64,000 nt of DNA from Gimesia aquarii (lineage in GTDB: Bacteria > Planctomycetota > Planctomycetia > Planctomycetales > Planctomycetaceae). The position numbers and the translations under genes are program-made. The DNA is taken from assembly GCF_007748175.1 (NCBI RefSeq), contig NZ_CP037422.1, forward strand, positions 3,044,020-3,108,019, written 5' to 3'. The notes below the pieces were generated by a model. That model had not been told where the DNA came from. It saw only the letters and a list, made by a program, of their open reading frames with translations, and ran no database searches. Shown in pieces: positions 17,432 through 26,944 of this stretch (within the stretch, counting starts at the first letter, position 1; every line of letters starts with the position of its first letter).

Positions 17432-20400
17432 GAATCTTGCTCCTCTTCATCAATATCGACGCCATCAATGGTCTTTAACCAGAGGTTCACACTGGGTTCA
17501 ACGTCACGCATGGAACGATTGGCCCGAAATTTTTTATGTCGCGCTGGTAACGTCTTCAGTTCAGTATTCAAAAACTCGTAGAGCAGTCTCTGCGCCCCTC
17601 CGATTTCAGTCTGGTACTGAAGGGCTCCTCCCACATCGTGAAGCTCTTTGGCAATTCTACTCCACTCATCAAGTAAATCTTTACATTGATCGTGCACTTT
17701 TAACTGTAACTGCTTCGCACCGTCTGAAGATCTGTTATTGTGAGTCTCCAGAGCACGTTCAGCCAGCAGATCAACAGCGAAGTCTAATCGGGTCCGTTCA
17801 TTGAGAATTTCCAGAGCACCGCGCGGTGGAGTCATTACCGAATTTCCCAGACGTGCCAACGCAAGCAAAGTCCCCGCCAGTCCTCTGTCCAGCGCCCTGG
17901 GGGAGAAGGGGGTTACACTGGTCGCTTCGACACTTCGATAAAACGTTTCATGGAATGCAGTGAATCGTTCGTAATGTGAACGGTCTCGAGGTCGGTGAAT
18001 GTTGAGAATGGTCACCACCAGACCCGGTCGATCAACATCACGTCCCACACGACTGGTCGCCTGAATATATTCCGCACTGGTTTTCGGCTGTCCGAAACAG
18101 ACCATCAGTCCAAGTCGCGTAATATCCAACCCGACAGAAATCATGTTTGTTGCGATGGCCACATCCACATGATCCTTTTCTTTAAACAGCTGGGACAGCC
18201 TGCGTTTCGCCTCTGAAACCTTATCTGTCGAAACGCGACTGGTCAGCTCGACTGGCTCATACGCGATGGTTCTATCAAGAAACAAACCTTCCGTTTCCCC
18301 GATCCGTTTTCGAGAACCACGTCCCGTCAGCTGCGTTCTGACATCATCTTCGATCAGTCGCCGCGCCCCTCCCAGCTCACGCAAACTGTTGAAGTAGCCT
18401 AATAGTGTCATGTAGGGATCTGCGGGATTCTCATCATTCTTCTTTCCACCGGCTTCAGAATATGCTTTCTGAGCCGCCCCCAGCAATGCCATATAGACTC
18501 GCAACAGAATTACCTTAGGACTCCGCCCCTGAGCAGCAATTCCTACGTATTTACGTGCATTGCTTTTCTCTGTCGAATGGGTTTCCGCAAAAAATGAATC
18601 GCGAATATCCGGACCCGGCGGAGGAAACACATCGACATCACGTCGATTAAACAGAGCGCGGATCTGGCTCTGGGCGCGGCGGACCGTGGCAGTCGAAGCG
18701 ATGATCTTAGGATGAACCGTTTTGCCGTTGATTTCAATTGCCGATAATTCATCCAAGGCAGTCTCATAAAGTCCCACCAAGGTTCCCAGGGGCCCTGAGA
18801 TCAGATGCAACTCGTCCTGGATTACCAGGTCCGGCGGAGGAAGACGATCAACCGGCAAGGGAACGCCCTCCGTGGGGTTACAGGGACCATAAAAACCAGC
18901 TGAATCCGCCCGGTCGACACGTCCAAAGAAGCCTCCCACTTCACCGGTCCAGGGCATGGCAGCAAATTTGTCAACAGTGGCAATCATGAAGCAGGGCAGC
19001 CGTCGGTAAATCGGCTCATCCACCGAAAGGATCGGCAGGCTGTTTCCCTGTGAAAAGTCGCAGAGGCGATTGAAACAGGTAACGCGCAAGTCCGTTGGCT
19101 CGTCAGCATAGGGCAACAGTTGAAATGAAGTCGCTTTGAACTTCGTGCCACACCAGGGGCACTCTTCCAGAGGAATTGGGGACGGCTTTTTGTCGTTGTT
19201 CTGAAAGGCAATGGTTTTCCGGCGTGCTGAATGAGGATCGGTATCTCGTTTAGAGCCCATCCGGTTGGGAGTCGCCGCTTTCCCGACCCATAAACCGATC
19301 TCAAAGGGCCACTCGCCCAGTTTTTCTACATCCTGTTGACGTTCCAATTCCAATGCGCAGATCAACGCTGCTGCACGTCCCAGCTGATCGAGTGTCAGCA
19401 GACGCAGCGTATAACGCATCAGCACGCTTAACCCTGCGGAGGAAAGGCCCGGGTTCCGGAGGCGTCTCAACACGAGCGTGAACGCTGCGAGCCCCAGGTA
19501 TGCTTCAGTCTTTCCACCACCGGTCGGGAAGAACAGCAAATCGACCAGTTCACGATCGTCGCTGACAGGATCGGCAATCCCGCGCAAGTTCATCAAAATA
19601 AATGCCAATTGAAAAGGACGCCACTCAGGAGTGATCTCTTCGGGAGCTTTATTCCACTGTAAAGCCAGTCGACGACGTCCCTGGGCTGCCATGGCTTTAT
19701 TTGCGATACGAAACGCTTCCAGGCATTGTGGATCTGCCAGCAGGTCAATTCCCGATTGAATTCGATCCGCAGCGAGATTTGCGCGATGTAACAGTTCCTG
19801 TGCCGTTTCCCTGCGGTGTGTCGACAACCTGTCGAGGGATGTTCCCTGATTCTTGATCCATTCCTTATAGGAAATCACAAACTGTCCCAGTTGGGCCTGG
19901 GCATCAGCGGCATCGCGTAAGACAGAGAGCAACCCCATATCAAGGGTCACCCCCTCTTTTTTGGCCGGCGCGACGCGTTCGACTTCCGCTGTAGGCAGCC
20001 AGGTGGTTTTCACCTTCCTGCACTCATCCTGTTCGACCAGGGATTCTGTTGAAACGCTGTGTCCCACAGAAAACTCAAATGCATCGCGATATTGGAGATC
20101 AGCCACGCGCTCGTCCCAGTCATCGCTTTCCAGGCTGTGCAGATTCGGCCGGGCGACAAAAGAGACTTCGCTGCGCAGCTCCAGTTCCACCTGGAAGATG
20201 AAAGCCTGATCGCGTTTCTCGTCACTCTCTGGCTTGAGGCGATTCACCACAAACACAGAAAGACTTCGCGTTCCGACAGGGAGCCCGCCTTCGGCCCCCG
20301 TTTCTGGAATACTTCTGACTGACCAGACCACTTCGACGCCGCGACTCTCAGGCACAGGTACGATACCATTGCCTTTTTCCTTCCCTCCGATAGAGAGCGG

Positions 20401-20829
20401 CATGATTTCCTGTCGGGGAAGTCGCTTCCACATCGAAGAACCAGTTCCGGCTTCCTCTTCATAAATCTCCTGACTCAGATACTCACCATACCGCACCAGG
20501 ACTTCGAGATTCTCTACCTGCGGGGGGATCAGTACGCTCAATCCCATACTACTGGGAAGAAAGGAGAGTCGCGCTGCAGGCTTCTCTGGTGTATCATCAT
20601 CATCTAGCCCGACCGGTTCTGCCGCCTGGTCGAGATCATCATTGCTGGTCGGATCGCACCGCTGTTCTTCATCAGCTTCCGTAGGCACCAGAAAGCCGGT
20701 CAGATACCAGCGAGAAGGGGCCTGCGGCAAAATTTCTCTCGGATCCCCCAAATCACCAGTCGGGCCGATCAGATCGAGCTGTAATGCGTCAACAAGCTCC
20801 GTTCGAACTTCGATGGAAGAAATACTCAT
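17428..20829 (-). CDS. drmA: DISARM core helicase DrmA
   Basis: This 1133-residue superfamily 2 helicase has Walker A FPTGGGKTEAYLG near residue 436, the Walker B-type QDELH near 673, ASTATVRRA near 713, SVGLDITRLG near 905 and QATSRVGRD near 925. A cysteine set (CPWCGTKFK and CFNRLC, about residues 560-590) between the motor motifs is a probable zinc site. DrmA with DrmB is thought to engage incoming DNA ends and exclude self DNA. The N-terminal 400 residues are beta-rich and acidic. The ATG at 20829 opens an A-B-C block with 4-base overlaps, so it is one translational unit. Confidence 0.93.
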   Translation of the reverse strand: MSISSIEVRTELVDALQLDLIGPTGDLGDPREILPQAPSRWYLTGFLVPTEADEEQRCDPTSNDDLDQAAEPVGLDDDDTPEKPAARLSFLPSSMGLSVLIPPQVENLEVLVRYGEYLSQEIYEEEAGTGSSMWKRLPRQEIMPLSIGGKEKGNGIVPVPESRGVEVVWSVRSIPETGAEGGLPVGTRSLSVFVVNRLKPESDEKRDQAFIFQVELELRSEVSFVARPNLHSLESDDWDERVADLQYRDAFEFSVGHSVSTESLVEQDECRKVKTTWLPTAEVERVAPAKKEGVTLDMGLLSVLRDAADAQAQLGQFVISYKEWIKNQGTSLDRLSTHRRETAQELLHRANLAADRIQSGIDLLADPQCLEAFRIANKAMAAQGRRRLALQWNKAPEEITPEWRPFQLAFILMNLRGIADPVSDDRELVDLLFFPTGGGKTEAYLGLAAFTLVLRRLRNPGLSSAGLSVLMRYTLRLLTLDQLGRAAALICALELERQQDVEKLGEWPFEIGLWVGKAATPNRMGSKRDTDPHSARRKTIAFQNNDKKPSPIPLEECPWCGTKFKATSFQLLPYADEPTDLRVTCFNRLCDFSQGNSLPILSVDEPIYRRLPCFMIATVDKFAAMPWTGEVGGFFGRVDRADSAGFYGPCNPTEGVPLPVDRLPPPDLVIQDELHLISGPLGTLVGLYETALDELSAIEINGKTVHPKIIASTATVRRAQSQIRALFNRRDVDVFPPPGPDIRDSFFAETHSTEKSNARKYVGIAAQGRSPKVILLRVYMALLGAAQKAYSEAGGKKNDENPADPYMTLLGYFNSLRELGGARRLIEDDVRTQLTGRGSRKRIGETEGLFLDRTIAYEPVELTSRVSTDKVSEAKRRLSQLFKEKDHVDVAIATNMISVGLDITRLGLMVCFGQPKTSAEYIQATSRVGRDVDRPGLVVTILNIHRPRDRSHYERFTAFHETFYRSVEATSVTPFSPRALDRGLAGTLLALARLGNSVMTPPRGALEILNERTRLDFAVDLLAERALETHNNRSSDGAKQLQLKVHDQCKDLLDEWSRIAKELHDVGGALQYQTEIGGAQRLLYEFLNTELKTLPARHKKFRANRSMRDVEPSVNLWLKTIDGVDIDEEEQDS

Positions 20830-20856
20830 GCATGCATATCCCTGGGAGTGATTAAT

Positions 20857-21045
20857 CTATTTAGCGATGTAGCACAAAGTCGAAAAGCATATAAAAGTAA
20901 GTAAAGTCGATATCAGAAAATAGTTTTCTGTTTTATCTAACACTCTCCAAGACCGTTTAATTTCCTGCGGCGCATTACCATCATTAAGAGATCTCAGCAC
21001 GGCGATGCCACCGATGAACGATTCTACCAGCCCACTGTTGTCCAT
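20857..21045 (-). CDS. Small hypothetical membrane protein
   Basis: A 62-residue frame lies 27 bases upstream of drmA on the same strand. The N-terminal half is soluble (MDNSGLVESFIGGIAVL). The C-terminal end, YFLISTLLTFICFSTLCYIA, is one hydrophobic helix that could anchor it in the membrane. The ribosome binding site is weak (AAGGG). It is not a known DISARM component and no family was recognised. It could be a genuine accessory protein or chance coding, and the strand and tight spacing to drmA are the only support. Confidence 0.35.
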   Translation of the reverse strand: MDNSGLVESFIGGIAVLRSLNDGNAPQEIKRSWRVLDKTENYFLISTLLTFICFSTLCYIAK

Positions 21046-21192
21046 GTAAACCCTTGTCAGCTGATGATAAAATCAATTCATTCATCGCATTTAATTCCTT
21101 TCAATCCAGTTTTTTCAACCGTGTCATATTTACTCTTGATACCGGTATGGTCGAGAACCAGTCATTTGCCACTCGAACAATGAATCCATGAA

Positions 21193-21217
21193 CCGCACAC
21201 CGCATGCGGTGTTGCGG
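21193..21217. other. Perfect palindrome and stem-loop downstream of the EEP nuclease gene
   Basis: CACCGCATGCGGTG at 21198-21211 is a perfect 14-base palindrome. It is extended by CCGCA on the left and TGCGG on the right with one bulged base. It lies in the 300-base gap between the nuclease gene and the small gene before drmA. There is no T-run on either side, so it may be a processing or pausing hairpin, or an operator, rather than a classical terminator. The rest of the 21046-21345 gap shows nothing I recognise. Confidence 0.4.
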
Positions 21218-21345
21218 CTCATGCTGTGACCCATTCAGAAAGTGGGGTTGCCGATCATTGAAAATTCCACTCATTCATTGAATCTTCCAATAGAATGAAA
21301 GATTCGTTGATCACTGGTTACAATTTTTGACCTGCCCGTTCGCTT

Positions 21346-22476
21346 TTAAAGTCTAAAATCAGCGAGGACGGGGGCGTGGTCAGAGGCAGCGTTGGTCCAT
21401 CGGGTGACCGTGCTGAATTGGGTTTCATTATCGATATCCGGATCACTGGCTGTGAGCCGATCCAGTTTGTACATGCCACGTCGTTCCACGCCGGCACTGA
21501 TGAAACGATCTTTTAACGGTTTCGAAACAAGTACATAGTCGATCTGCTCAAAGCTGTTGTAATGGTAAGTCCAGCGTTTTGCGGGATGATTTGGAAATTG
21601 TAATTCCAGTACATCGTATAAATAGCGGACGTCCATCAGCGGTTTCAAAGGACCGCTATTGGGGGTATCATTCAAATCCCCGGCGACCACCACCCAGTCG
21701 TTTCTCAAATCATACTTCTTCAAAATATCCGCAATTGCCTTTGCCTGACGTTTTCTGCGCGCATCTGCTGTTCCGCTATAATCATAGCCTTTGCTTTTTA
21801 AGTGATTACAGAGCACGTACAGACTCTTACCATTAGGTAATATCACTTCGTATTCCGGGCAATCGCGACTGAAGGTTTTACTCCTGCTGGTGCCGTCAAA
21901 CATGTGCGTCCAGATTCCTCCGAGTGGATATTTACTGTATAACCCTACGTCAATTCCACGTCGATCGTTGCCATCAAGCAACATCTCATAGCGATATTTG
22001 GAACCGAGAACATCCGTGTCAAAGCGTTTCAATCCCGGTCGATTATCTGCTTCCACGATACAGGCAACGTCCGCATTCACTTTACGGATCACCTTACCTG
22101 TATTCTCTCTTCCGACCTTGGAGAACTTTGCTTTAATAAATTCCACGGTTAAATCACAATCGCCAATTCCGGAGGCCTTGACGCCAACGATTTTTCTTTG
22201 CCGCCTCTTCCACAGCTTACTACCGCGATCCTCACGAATCTTGATATATTTTTTCAACGGCTGTTTATTGTTCGCAGGATCACCTTTCTCAAATTCCTTA
22301 ACGAGTCTGGTTTTGTCAGCGGCAGTGTACGTTCTCTTTTCCAGAATCTTGCGAAACGCACCAATTCGCTTCAGCAGGTCATCACCAATCGACTTATCCT
22401 GAAAGTTAAAAACCTTTAGCCGTTCAAACAAATTTTCCACATTAAAACTGGCAACTCGAAACTGGGTCTGGGGCAT
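21346..22476 (-). CDS. Endonuclease/exonuclease/phosphatase-fold nuclease inside the DISARM locus
   Basis: The 376-residue product opens FRVASFNVENLF, has ACIVEADN near residue 140, LCNHLKSKG near 225, VVAGDLNDTPNSGPL near 265 and ends SDHAPVLADF. These are the N, E, H, D-x-N and S-D-H motifs of the DNase I-like EEP family, so it should be metal-dependent and active on DNA or on a phosphoester. There is no signal peptide, so it acts in the cytoplasm. EEP nucleases are not part of the standard DISARM set. Its position between drmMI and drmA, on the same strand, suggests an accessory nuclease, but a 322-base gap separates it from drmMI. Confidence 0.82.
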   Translation of the reverse strand: MPQTQFRVASFNVENLFERLKVFNFQDKSIGDDLLKRIGAFRKILEKRTYTAADKTRLVKEFEKGDPANNKQPLKKYIKIREDRGSKLWKRRQRKIVGVKASGIGDCDLTVEFIKAKFSKVGRENTGKVIRKVNADVACIVEADNRPGLKRFDTDVLGSKYRYEMLLDGNDRRGIDVGLYSKYPLGGIWTHMFDGTSRSKTFSRDCPEYEVILPNGKSLYVLCNHLKSKGYDYSGTADARRKRQAKAIADILKKYDLRNDWVVVAGDLNDTPNSGPLKPLMDVRYLYDVLELQFPNHPAKRWTYHYNSFEQIDYVLVSKPLKDRFISAGVERRGMYKLDRLTASDPDIDNETQFSTVTRWTNAASDHAPVLADFRL

Positions 22477-22798
22477 AATTCAATCTCCTGAAACAATTTT
22501 TTGTACAAGGTTAGATTTCTAATTCTGATTCCAGTAGTGCCTGCTTTTTGCGTTTGTAATTAATTGAGAAGACGTGCTAAGAGCAGCCTATATCCCTATC
22601 TGCCGGTCACTTCGAAAGCTGACCGGATCTGTAGCGATTTCACATCTGTGTCGCTGTTTGCGTTGATTTAATCGTTCATCAGCTACCTCCTTTCTGTAGA
22701 TCTGATTGCTCATCTAATGATTTAACTCATTTTCCAAAAGCATCCAGGACTTCTTCTGCCATAACCACCTGAAAAAAGACATTTTCCTTTACAAGCCT
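22477..22798. other. Intergenic gap between drmMI and the EEP nuclease gene
   Basis: No gene is visible. A stem-loop is present, with CCGGTCA at 22603-22609 pairing exactly with TGACCGG at 22620-22626 across a 10-base loop that is itself partly self-complementary (CTTCGAAAG). It has no T-run. The gap suggests that the nuclease gene has its own promoter or is poorly linked to drmMI, although no promoter could be read with confidence. Confidence 0.4.
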
Positions 22799-25700
22799 TT
22801 AAAACAGATCGCGCTGGTCGGGGTTCTTCTTTTTTTTGCGTGTCGTTTTGGTTTTCTGTTTTGGTTTTGTCTTCTCGGTGGAGCCGACACCAGTGAGGAG
22901 TTCTTCCTGGTGGCGTTGTTCGTTGAGTTCCAGCAGGCGGGCGAGGACTTCGTCGCGGAATTCATCAGGCCAGCGCAGCCGCCACGGCTTTTTCTTCTTC
23001 GACTTCTTGGCGCCTTCGGTGTCCTCTTCTTCCTCGTAGTCCAGCAGAAATTCACACGTCGCCGACTCCGCCAGATCCTCCCAGCCATATGCCCGCAGCA
23101 CCGCCCGGTCCATCTCGTCATGCAGCTCGCGCAGCTTGATAATTTCCGGAGATTTTTCGTGAGGGTCGTGGAACCGGTTGTAGGTTTTTGTGAGACCTTC
23201 GTTATTTTTAACTAATAGATCCTCACGAAAATCATAATATTCGAGTCCAGCATTCTCCAAATTGTTGCAAGACTCCTGACAACTATTAAAAAGTTCTGGA
23301 AAGGCAAAAGTTTCAAAGCAATCTGAAGGCGTATAACGTAACCTATCTTCCAACGATGATCCAAAAAAACGAGCCCAGATCTCATGAGGCCGAGATTGTA
23401 GAACCGCAAACCAGAAATAGTCACAAAGTGGAAAAACAGCTAACGCATGTGAAAATACGGATTCCGATGGCATAAAAACAAATGATAGGTCTTTACTATG
23501 TAATATAGTCACTAAAACCCGATCGAGTCCTTGACTTGCCAGCTTAAGCTCAGGCCGCGGACGAATGAATTGCCACCATTTCTCTTTAGCTCCTTTATCT
23601 TTTTGAGCCAGACGCTCTGGTTTTACTTTTTCTTCTATAATTTTCATTAACTCTGGCCAACCAGACCGTGCTTCTTCTTCTGTTCTTTCACCAAAGTTTA
23701 TCACAAAACGGTGGTTTTCATGTGTAGGACTTGTATTGATTTCCTCACCGCCTATGTATGGAAATATACAATTTGAATTTCGACTATTTTCTTTTATCAA
23801 TCTTTTCATTTCAGAAACGGGTGTAGCAATACCTTTCGAATCTGTATCATCAAAGGTAAAACCCATTCCCAACACAATACTACCTTGAAAACTCTTTCCT
23901 GCATTCGTAATCAGCCGCGCAGGATCATCATTTCCACCTCGATGAAAAAGAAAAGCTGTGATATTTTCTACTGTCACATTGTTTAATGTTCTTTGGGCAA
24001 AGAAGCTGCCTTTATAAATATGCAAAATGCTTACTATAACGGCTGCTAAGCCTGGCCACTTGACTCGACGTCGAGCATGATAGATATTTCCATTATTTGA
24101 GCAGATCCAACGTAGTCCAGTAGATCGAGTATCACCCTGACCAATCGTATTCGTGGCAATTAATCCCAAAGTAGCATTGCTTCTAAGCCAACCGAACGAA
24201 GCCCGAAAGAAATGCGAAACTAAATCAGCATTACCGTGACTTTTAGGATGAGACTCCATTAACCAGTCAAGATAATTTGTACGGTTTCCACTTATAACAG
24301 TATTCTTCCCAGCAAATGGTGGGTTCCCGACAAACGCATCAAACCCAGGATTCACGCGTGAAAAGACTTCGGGAAATTCAATCTCCCAGTGAAAGGGGGA
24401 GAGTGGGTGTTCGCCCCGTTGTAACTCCGCTGCTGCGGCAGCGACCGGGCCGCGTTTGTTGATGTCGTGGCCGCTTTCGTACCAGTCGGAAACTTGCTCG
24501 AACAGTTCCTCGCAGCGGGTTTCGCGTTCTCTCTTTTTCTTGCCCGCAAAAAAGGCACTGACGCAGGCATCGCCGGTCAAACGGACGACGTTCAACGCTT
24601 CCTCTGTCAGCGCCATGCGTTGTTCCTGGTCGCGATAGGGGGTGTCTTCGCGGGCGTTCAGAATTTTCGCCCGGGTGGCGGTTGCCTGGTCGAGCAGTTT
24701 TTGAATCCGGCCTTCATCAAATCGCTTCTGTTTTTTCGGTTCCCAGTGGAAGCCGATGATCTGTTCGCGGGTCAGGCCGACCAGCGAATCGCCGGCACGC
24801 AGAGAGTGATCCAGGAAGGTAAAGGGATGATCTTTGGCCAGCGTCACCAGCCAGAGCGACAGCTTGGCCAGGTCGACGGCCATTTCATTCTTATCGACAC
24901 CGTACAGACACCGCTGCGCCACCAGCCGGCGGGCATACAGCAGTTCGTCTTCATCGGGGGGAATGTCGGTCGGCACCAGATCGTGGGCGTACCAGGCCTT
25001 GACCAGTTCATCTCCCAACTGGCGGCAGGTCTCCACCAGAAACGCACCACTCCCCATTGCCGGATCACAGACTTTCAACTCCAGGATCTGGGAGGGGTGA
25101 GGCGTGCCGACGGCGCGGGCGGCCTGCACCAGTTCAATGGCTTTCTCCGACTGTTCGACCCGTTTCTCCAGTTGGCCTTTCGTAAAGCGTTTCTTATCGG
25201 CCCGCGTCGGCTCATAGACTTCCGGCAGTTCCGCTTCCGGATCGCACAGCTGTTTCAGAATCGGTTCCAGTGTGGTGCGGACAATCGGTTCGGTCAGCGA
25301 GCGGGGCGTGTAATGCGAACCGCTGCGGCGGCGTTCATCGGAGGGCTGCAGCACAATCGCCTCGGCAGGCACCACACGCGGCGTCACCTTTTTGGCAATC
25401 TTCTTATCGAGGGCCAGCAGCAAATCATCGATCGAGGCAGCCGCCTTAAGCGCTTTGGCGTCCGCGGCCCCCAGCTTCTGATCGGCCTGGTCCTTAAGCC
25501 ACTTCACCCGGTCTTTGCCCGGAGTCTCCAGCAGGGCTTCCAGGTCGATTGTCGCCGGTGCGCCGTGCGTTTTGACCGGTTTGATGGCAATCGATTTGCC
25601 GGTGGCGACTTCCAGGTTAAAGCCCATCACCGTTTCATACACGCTGCCGATCTGTTCGACGTCCAGCGTCCGGTAGCTGAGCCGTTCCCCATCCAGAATC

Positions 25701-26944
25701 AGCAGGTTCTGCAGCACGTTGAACACAACGCCATCCGAAATTCTGGGGATCGTTGTTAGTTGTTGGGGGTTAGTTGTTAGTTTTTGATTTCCTTCGAGGA
25801 AGGGGTAGCGTTCCGGGTCGAAGAGGTAGCCTTTGCGGGGAGGGAGTTTGAAATCGTGGTGCTGCCCCCCTTCGTAGACCAGGCGGAACAGGGTGAGCAG
25901 TTGCGACCAGGCGCCGTGCCGCTGGTTCATCGAATCGGGGAAACGGCCAGCGTCCTCACGCAGCCGATCGAACAGGCCGCTCACCGAATAATAATTGGAA
26001 TACAGCGGATCGCTGGAGAGCAGGTCCCGGTCTTCCGCATACAACACAAACACCAGCCGCAGCAGGACGGTCAGCAGTCCCGCATAGACGTGGTTCGGAT
26101 CCTCTTCCAGAATGTCGTGGAGCAGTTCCCCCTTACGGGCATCGTTGGCAGCCTGAAAACCCCACATCAGTTCATACAGCGCCGCCAGCACCTGTTCCGC
26201 CAGCTTGGTCGACACCGTATTCTGATACTTGCGGCTGTTTTCCAGAATCGCCGGCAGACGCTGGTTTTCCCCCAGCGTAAACAGCCGCTCGCTGCAGAGC
26301 AGCATATACAGGGCGGCAAACATCGGTCGGCCCGCGACCTGGATCATTTCATCGACATTAAACGTGGCATACCCACTGGTCTCTCCCCGGGGCGCGTAGA
26401 CCAGTCGCAACTGACGCCCGTTGGAGAGCAGGCCGATGGGAACCTGCGTCTCCCGGAGCAGCCGCTCAAACTTCGCCTGCGGGGCGGCGTGCCAGTGCCG
26501 ACTGCTGTCCGCTTCGCTTGGATCATCCAGCTCCGTTCCCGTGGGCAGTTCCGAAATCAGCACCATCCAGGGAATTTCCTCTTCCGCCGGTTTGAATTTC
26601 GCAACGGCGCGCGTGGGCCGGAGGGTCTCATGGTATTGCGGCAGGACGACTTCCAGAGCTGCCATAGTGCCCGTCAGTTCCCCGCGGGCAGGGATCTCCT
26701 GCAGATCTTCGGCTTCCCACTCGAGCACTTTCTGCGTGAATTCCGATAGATCACGAATTTCAGGAATCATCTCGCCTGATTCCTCACGGGGAAGACAATT
26801 CAGAAACTGCGCATGCCGGCCCATGACGTTCTGGTTGATATAACACTGCGCTTCCAGCAGCGCCGGTACAGAGACCACCAGTCCCACCGGCTGAACATAG
26901 CCAAGCCATTCAATGTGAGCGTATTCTTCAGGGGGTTTGGACAT
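22799..26944 (-). CDS. drmMI: DISARM class 1 adenine methyltransferase DrmMI
   Basis: This 1381-residue protein is related to PglX/type IIG methylases. SAM-binding motif I reads DPAMGSGAFLVE near residue 625 and the catalytic motif is NPPF near 875, marking an N6-adenine methylase. A DVEQIGSVYE block near 425 and RRRSGSHYTPRSLTEP near 535 are typical of this family. The C-terminal part should recognise the target, and it ends in a basic tail. In class 1 DISARM this enzyme marks self DNA. The N-terminal linker near residue 385-398 is built from an inserted repeat (see 25752-25787). A stand-alone BREX PglX is excluded by the drmD and drmABC neighbours. Confidence 0.9.
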   Translation of the reverse strand: MSKPPEEYAHIEWLGYVQPVGLVVSVPALLEAQCYINQNVMGRHAQFLNCLPREESGEMIPEIRDLSEFTQKVLEWEAEDLQEIPARGELTGTMAALEVVLPQYHETLRPTRAVAKFKPAEEEIPWMVLISELPTGTELDDPSEADSSRHWHAAPQAKFERLLRETQVPIGLLSNGRQLRLVYAPRGETSGYATFNVDEMIQVAGRPMFAALYMLLCSERLFTLGENQRLPAILENSRKYQNTVSTKLAEQVLAALYELMWGFQAANDARKGELLHDILEEDPNHVYAGLLTVLLRLVFVLYAEDRDLLSSDPLYSNYYSVSGLFDRLREDAGRFPDSMNQRHGAWSQLLTLFRLVYEGGQHHDFKLPPRKGYLFDPERYPFLEGNQKLTTNPQQLTTIPRISDGVVFNVLQNLLILDGERLSYRTLDVEQIGSVYETVMGFNLEVATGKSIAIKPVKTHGAPATIDLEALLETPGKDRVKWLKDQADQKLGAADAKALKAAASIDDLLLALDKKIAKKVTPRVVPAEAIVLQPSDERRRSGSHYTPRSLTEPIVRTTLEPILKQLCDPEAELPEVYEPTRADKKRFTKGQLEKRVEQSEKAIELVQAARAVGTPHPSQILELKVCDPAMGSGAFLVETCRQLGDELVKAWYAHDLVPTDIPPDEDELLYARRLVAQRCLYGVDKNEMAVDLAKLSLWLVTLAKDHPFTFLDHSLRAGDSLVGLTREQIIGFHWEPKKQKRFDEGRIQKLLDQATATRAKILNAREDTPYRDQEQRMALTEEALNVVRLTGDACVSAFFAGKKKRERETRCEELFEQVSDWYESGHDINKRGPVAAAAAELQRGEHPLSPFHWEIEFPEVFSRVNPGFDAFVGNPPFAGKNTVISGNRTNYLDWLMESHPKSHGNADLVSHFFRASFGWLRSNATLGLIATNTIGQGDTRSTGLRWICSNNGNIYHARRRVKWPGLAAVIVSILHIYKGSFFAQRTLNNVTVENITAFLFHRGGNDDPARLITNAGKSFQGSIVLGMGFTFDDTDSKGIATPVSEMKRLIKENSRNSNCIFPYIGGEEINTSPTHENHRFVINFGERTEEEARSGWPELMKIIEEKVKPERLAQKDKGAKEKWWQFIRPRPELKLASQGLDRVLVTILHSKDLSFVFMPSESVFSHALAVFPLCDYFWFAVLQSRPHEIWARFFGSSLEDRLRYTPSDCFETFAFPELFNSCQESCNNLENAGLEYYDFREDLLVKNNEGLTKTYNRFHDPHEKSPEIIKLRELHDEMDRAVLRAYGWEDLAESATCEFLLDYEEEEDTEGAKKSKKKKPWRLRWPDEFRDEVLARLLELNEQRHQEELLTGVGSTEKTKPKQKTKTTRKKKKNPDQRDLF
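25752..25787 (-). repeat. Solo copy of the S23-element terminal repeat, in frame inside drmMI
   Basis: On the minus strand the coding sequence reads CAAAAACTAACAACTAAC, then CCCCAACAACTAACAAC. It uses the same AACTAACAACTAA words as the repeats that flank the four-helix-bundle gene at 26945-27357. It is translated as QKLTTNPQQLTT between FLEGN and IPRISDGVV, and the frame is preserved. By eye this is low-complexity sequence unlike the GC-rich coding DNA around it. Confidence 0.7.

Noticed and set aside
24467-26749. Two long plus-strand open frames (430 and 321 codons) opposite drmMI
   Set aside because: They lie fully inside the drmMI gene, whose methylase motifs are unmistakable. Their sequences are low-complexity Gln/Arg/Phe-rich products of GC-rich codon third positions, with no ribosome binding sites.
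22799-26944. BREX pglX instead of DISARM drmMI
   Set aside because: The methylase alone could be PglX, but brxA/B/C, pglZ and brxL are absent whereas drmD, drmA, drmB and drmC are present.
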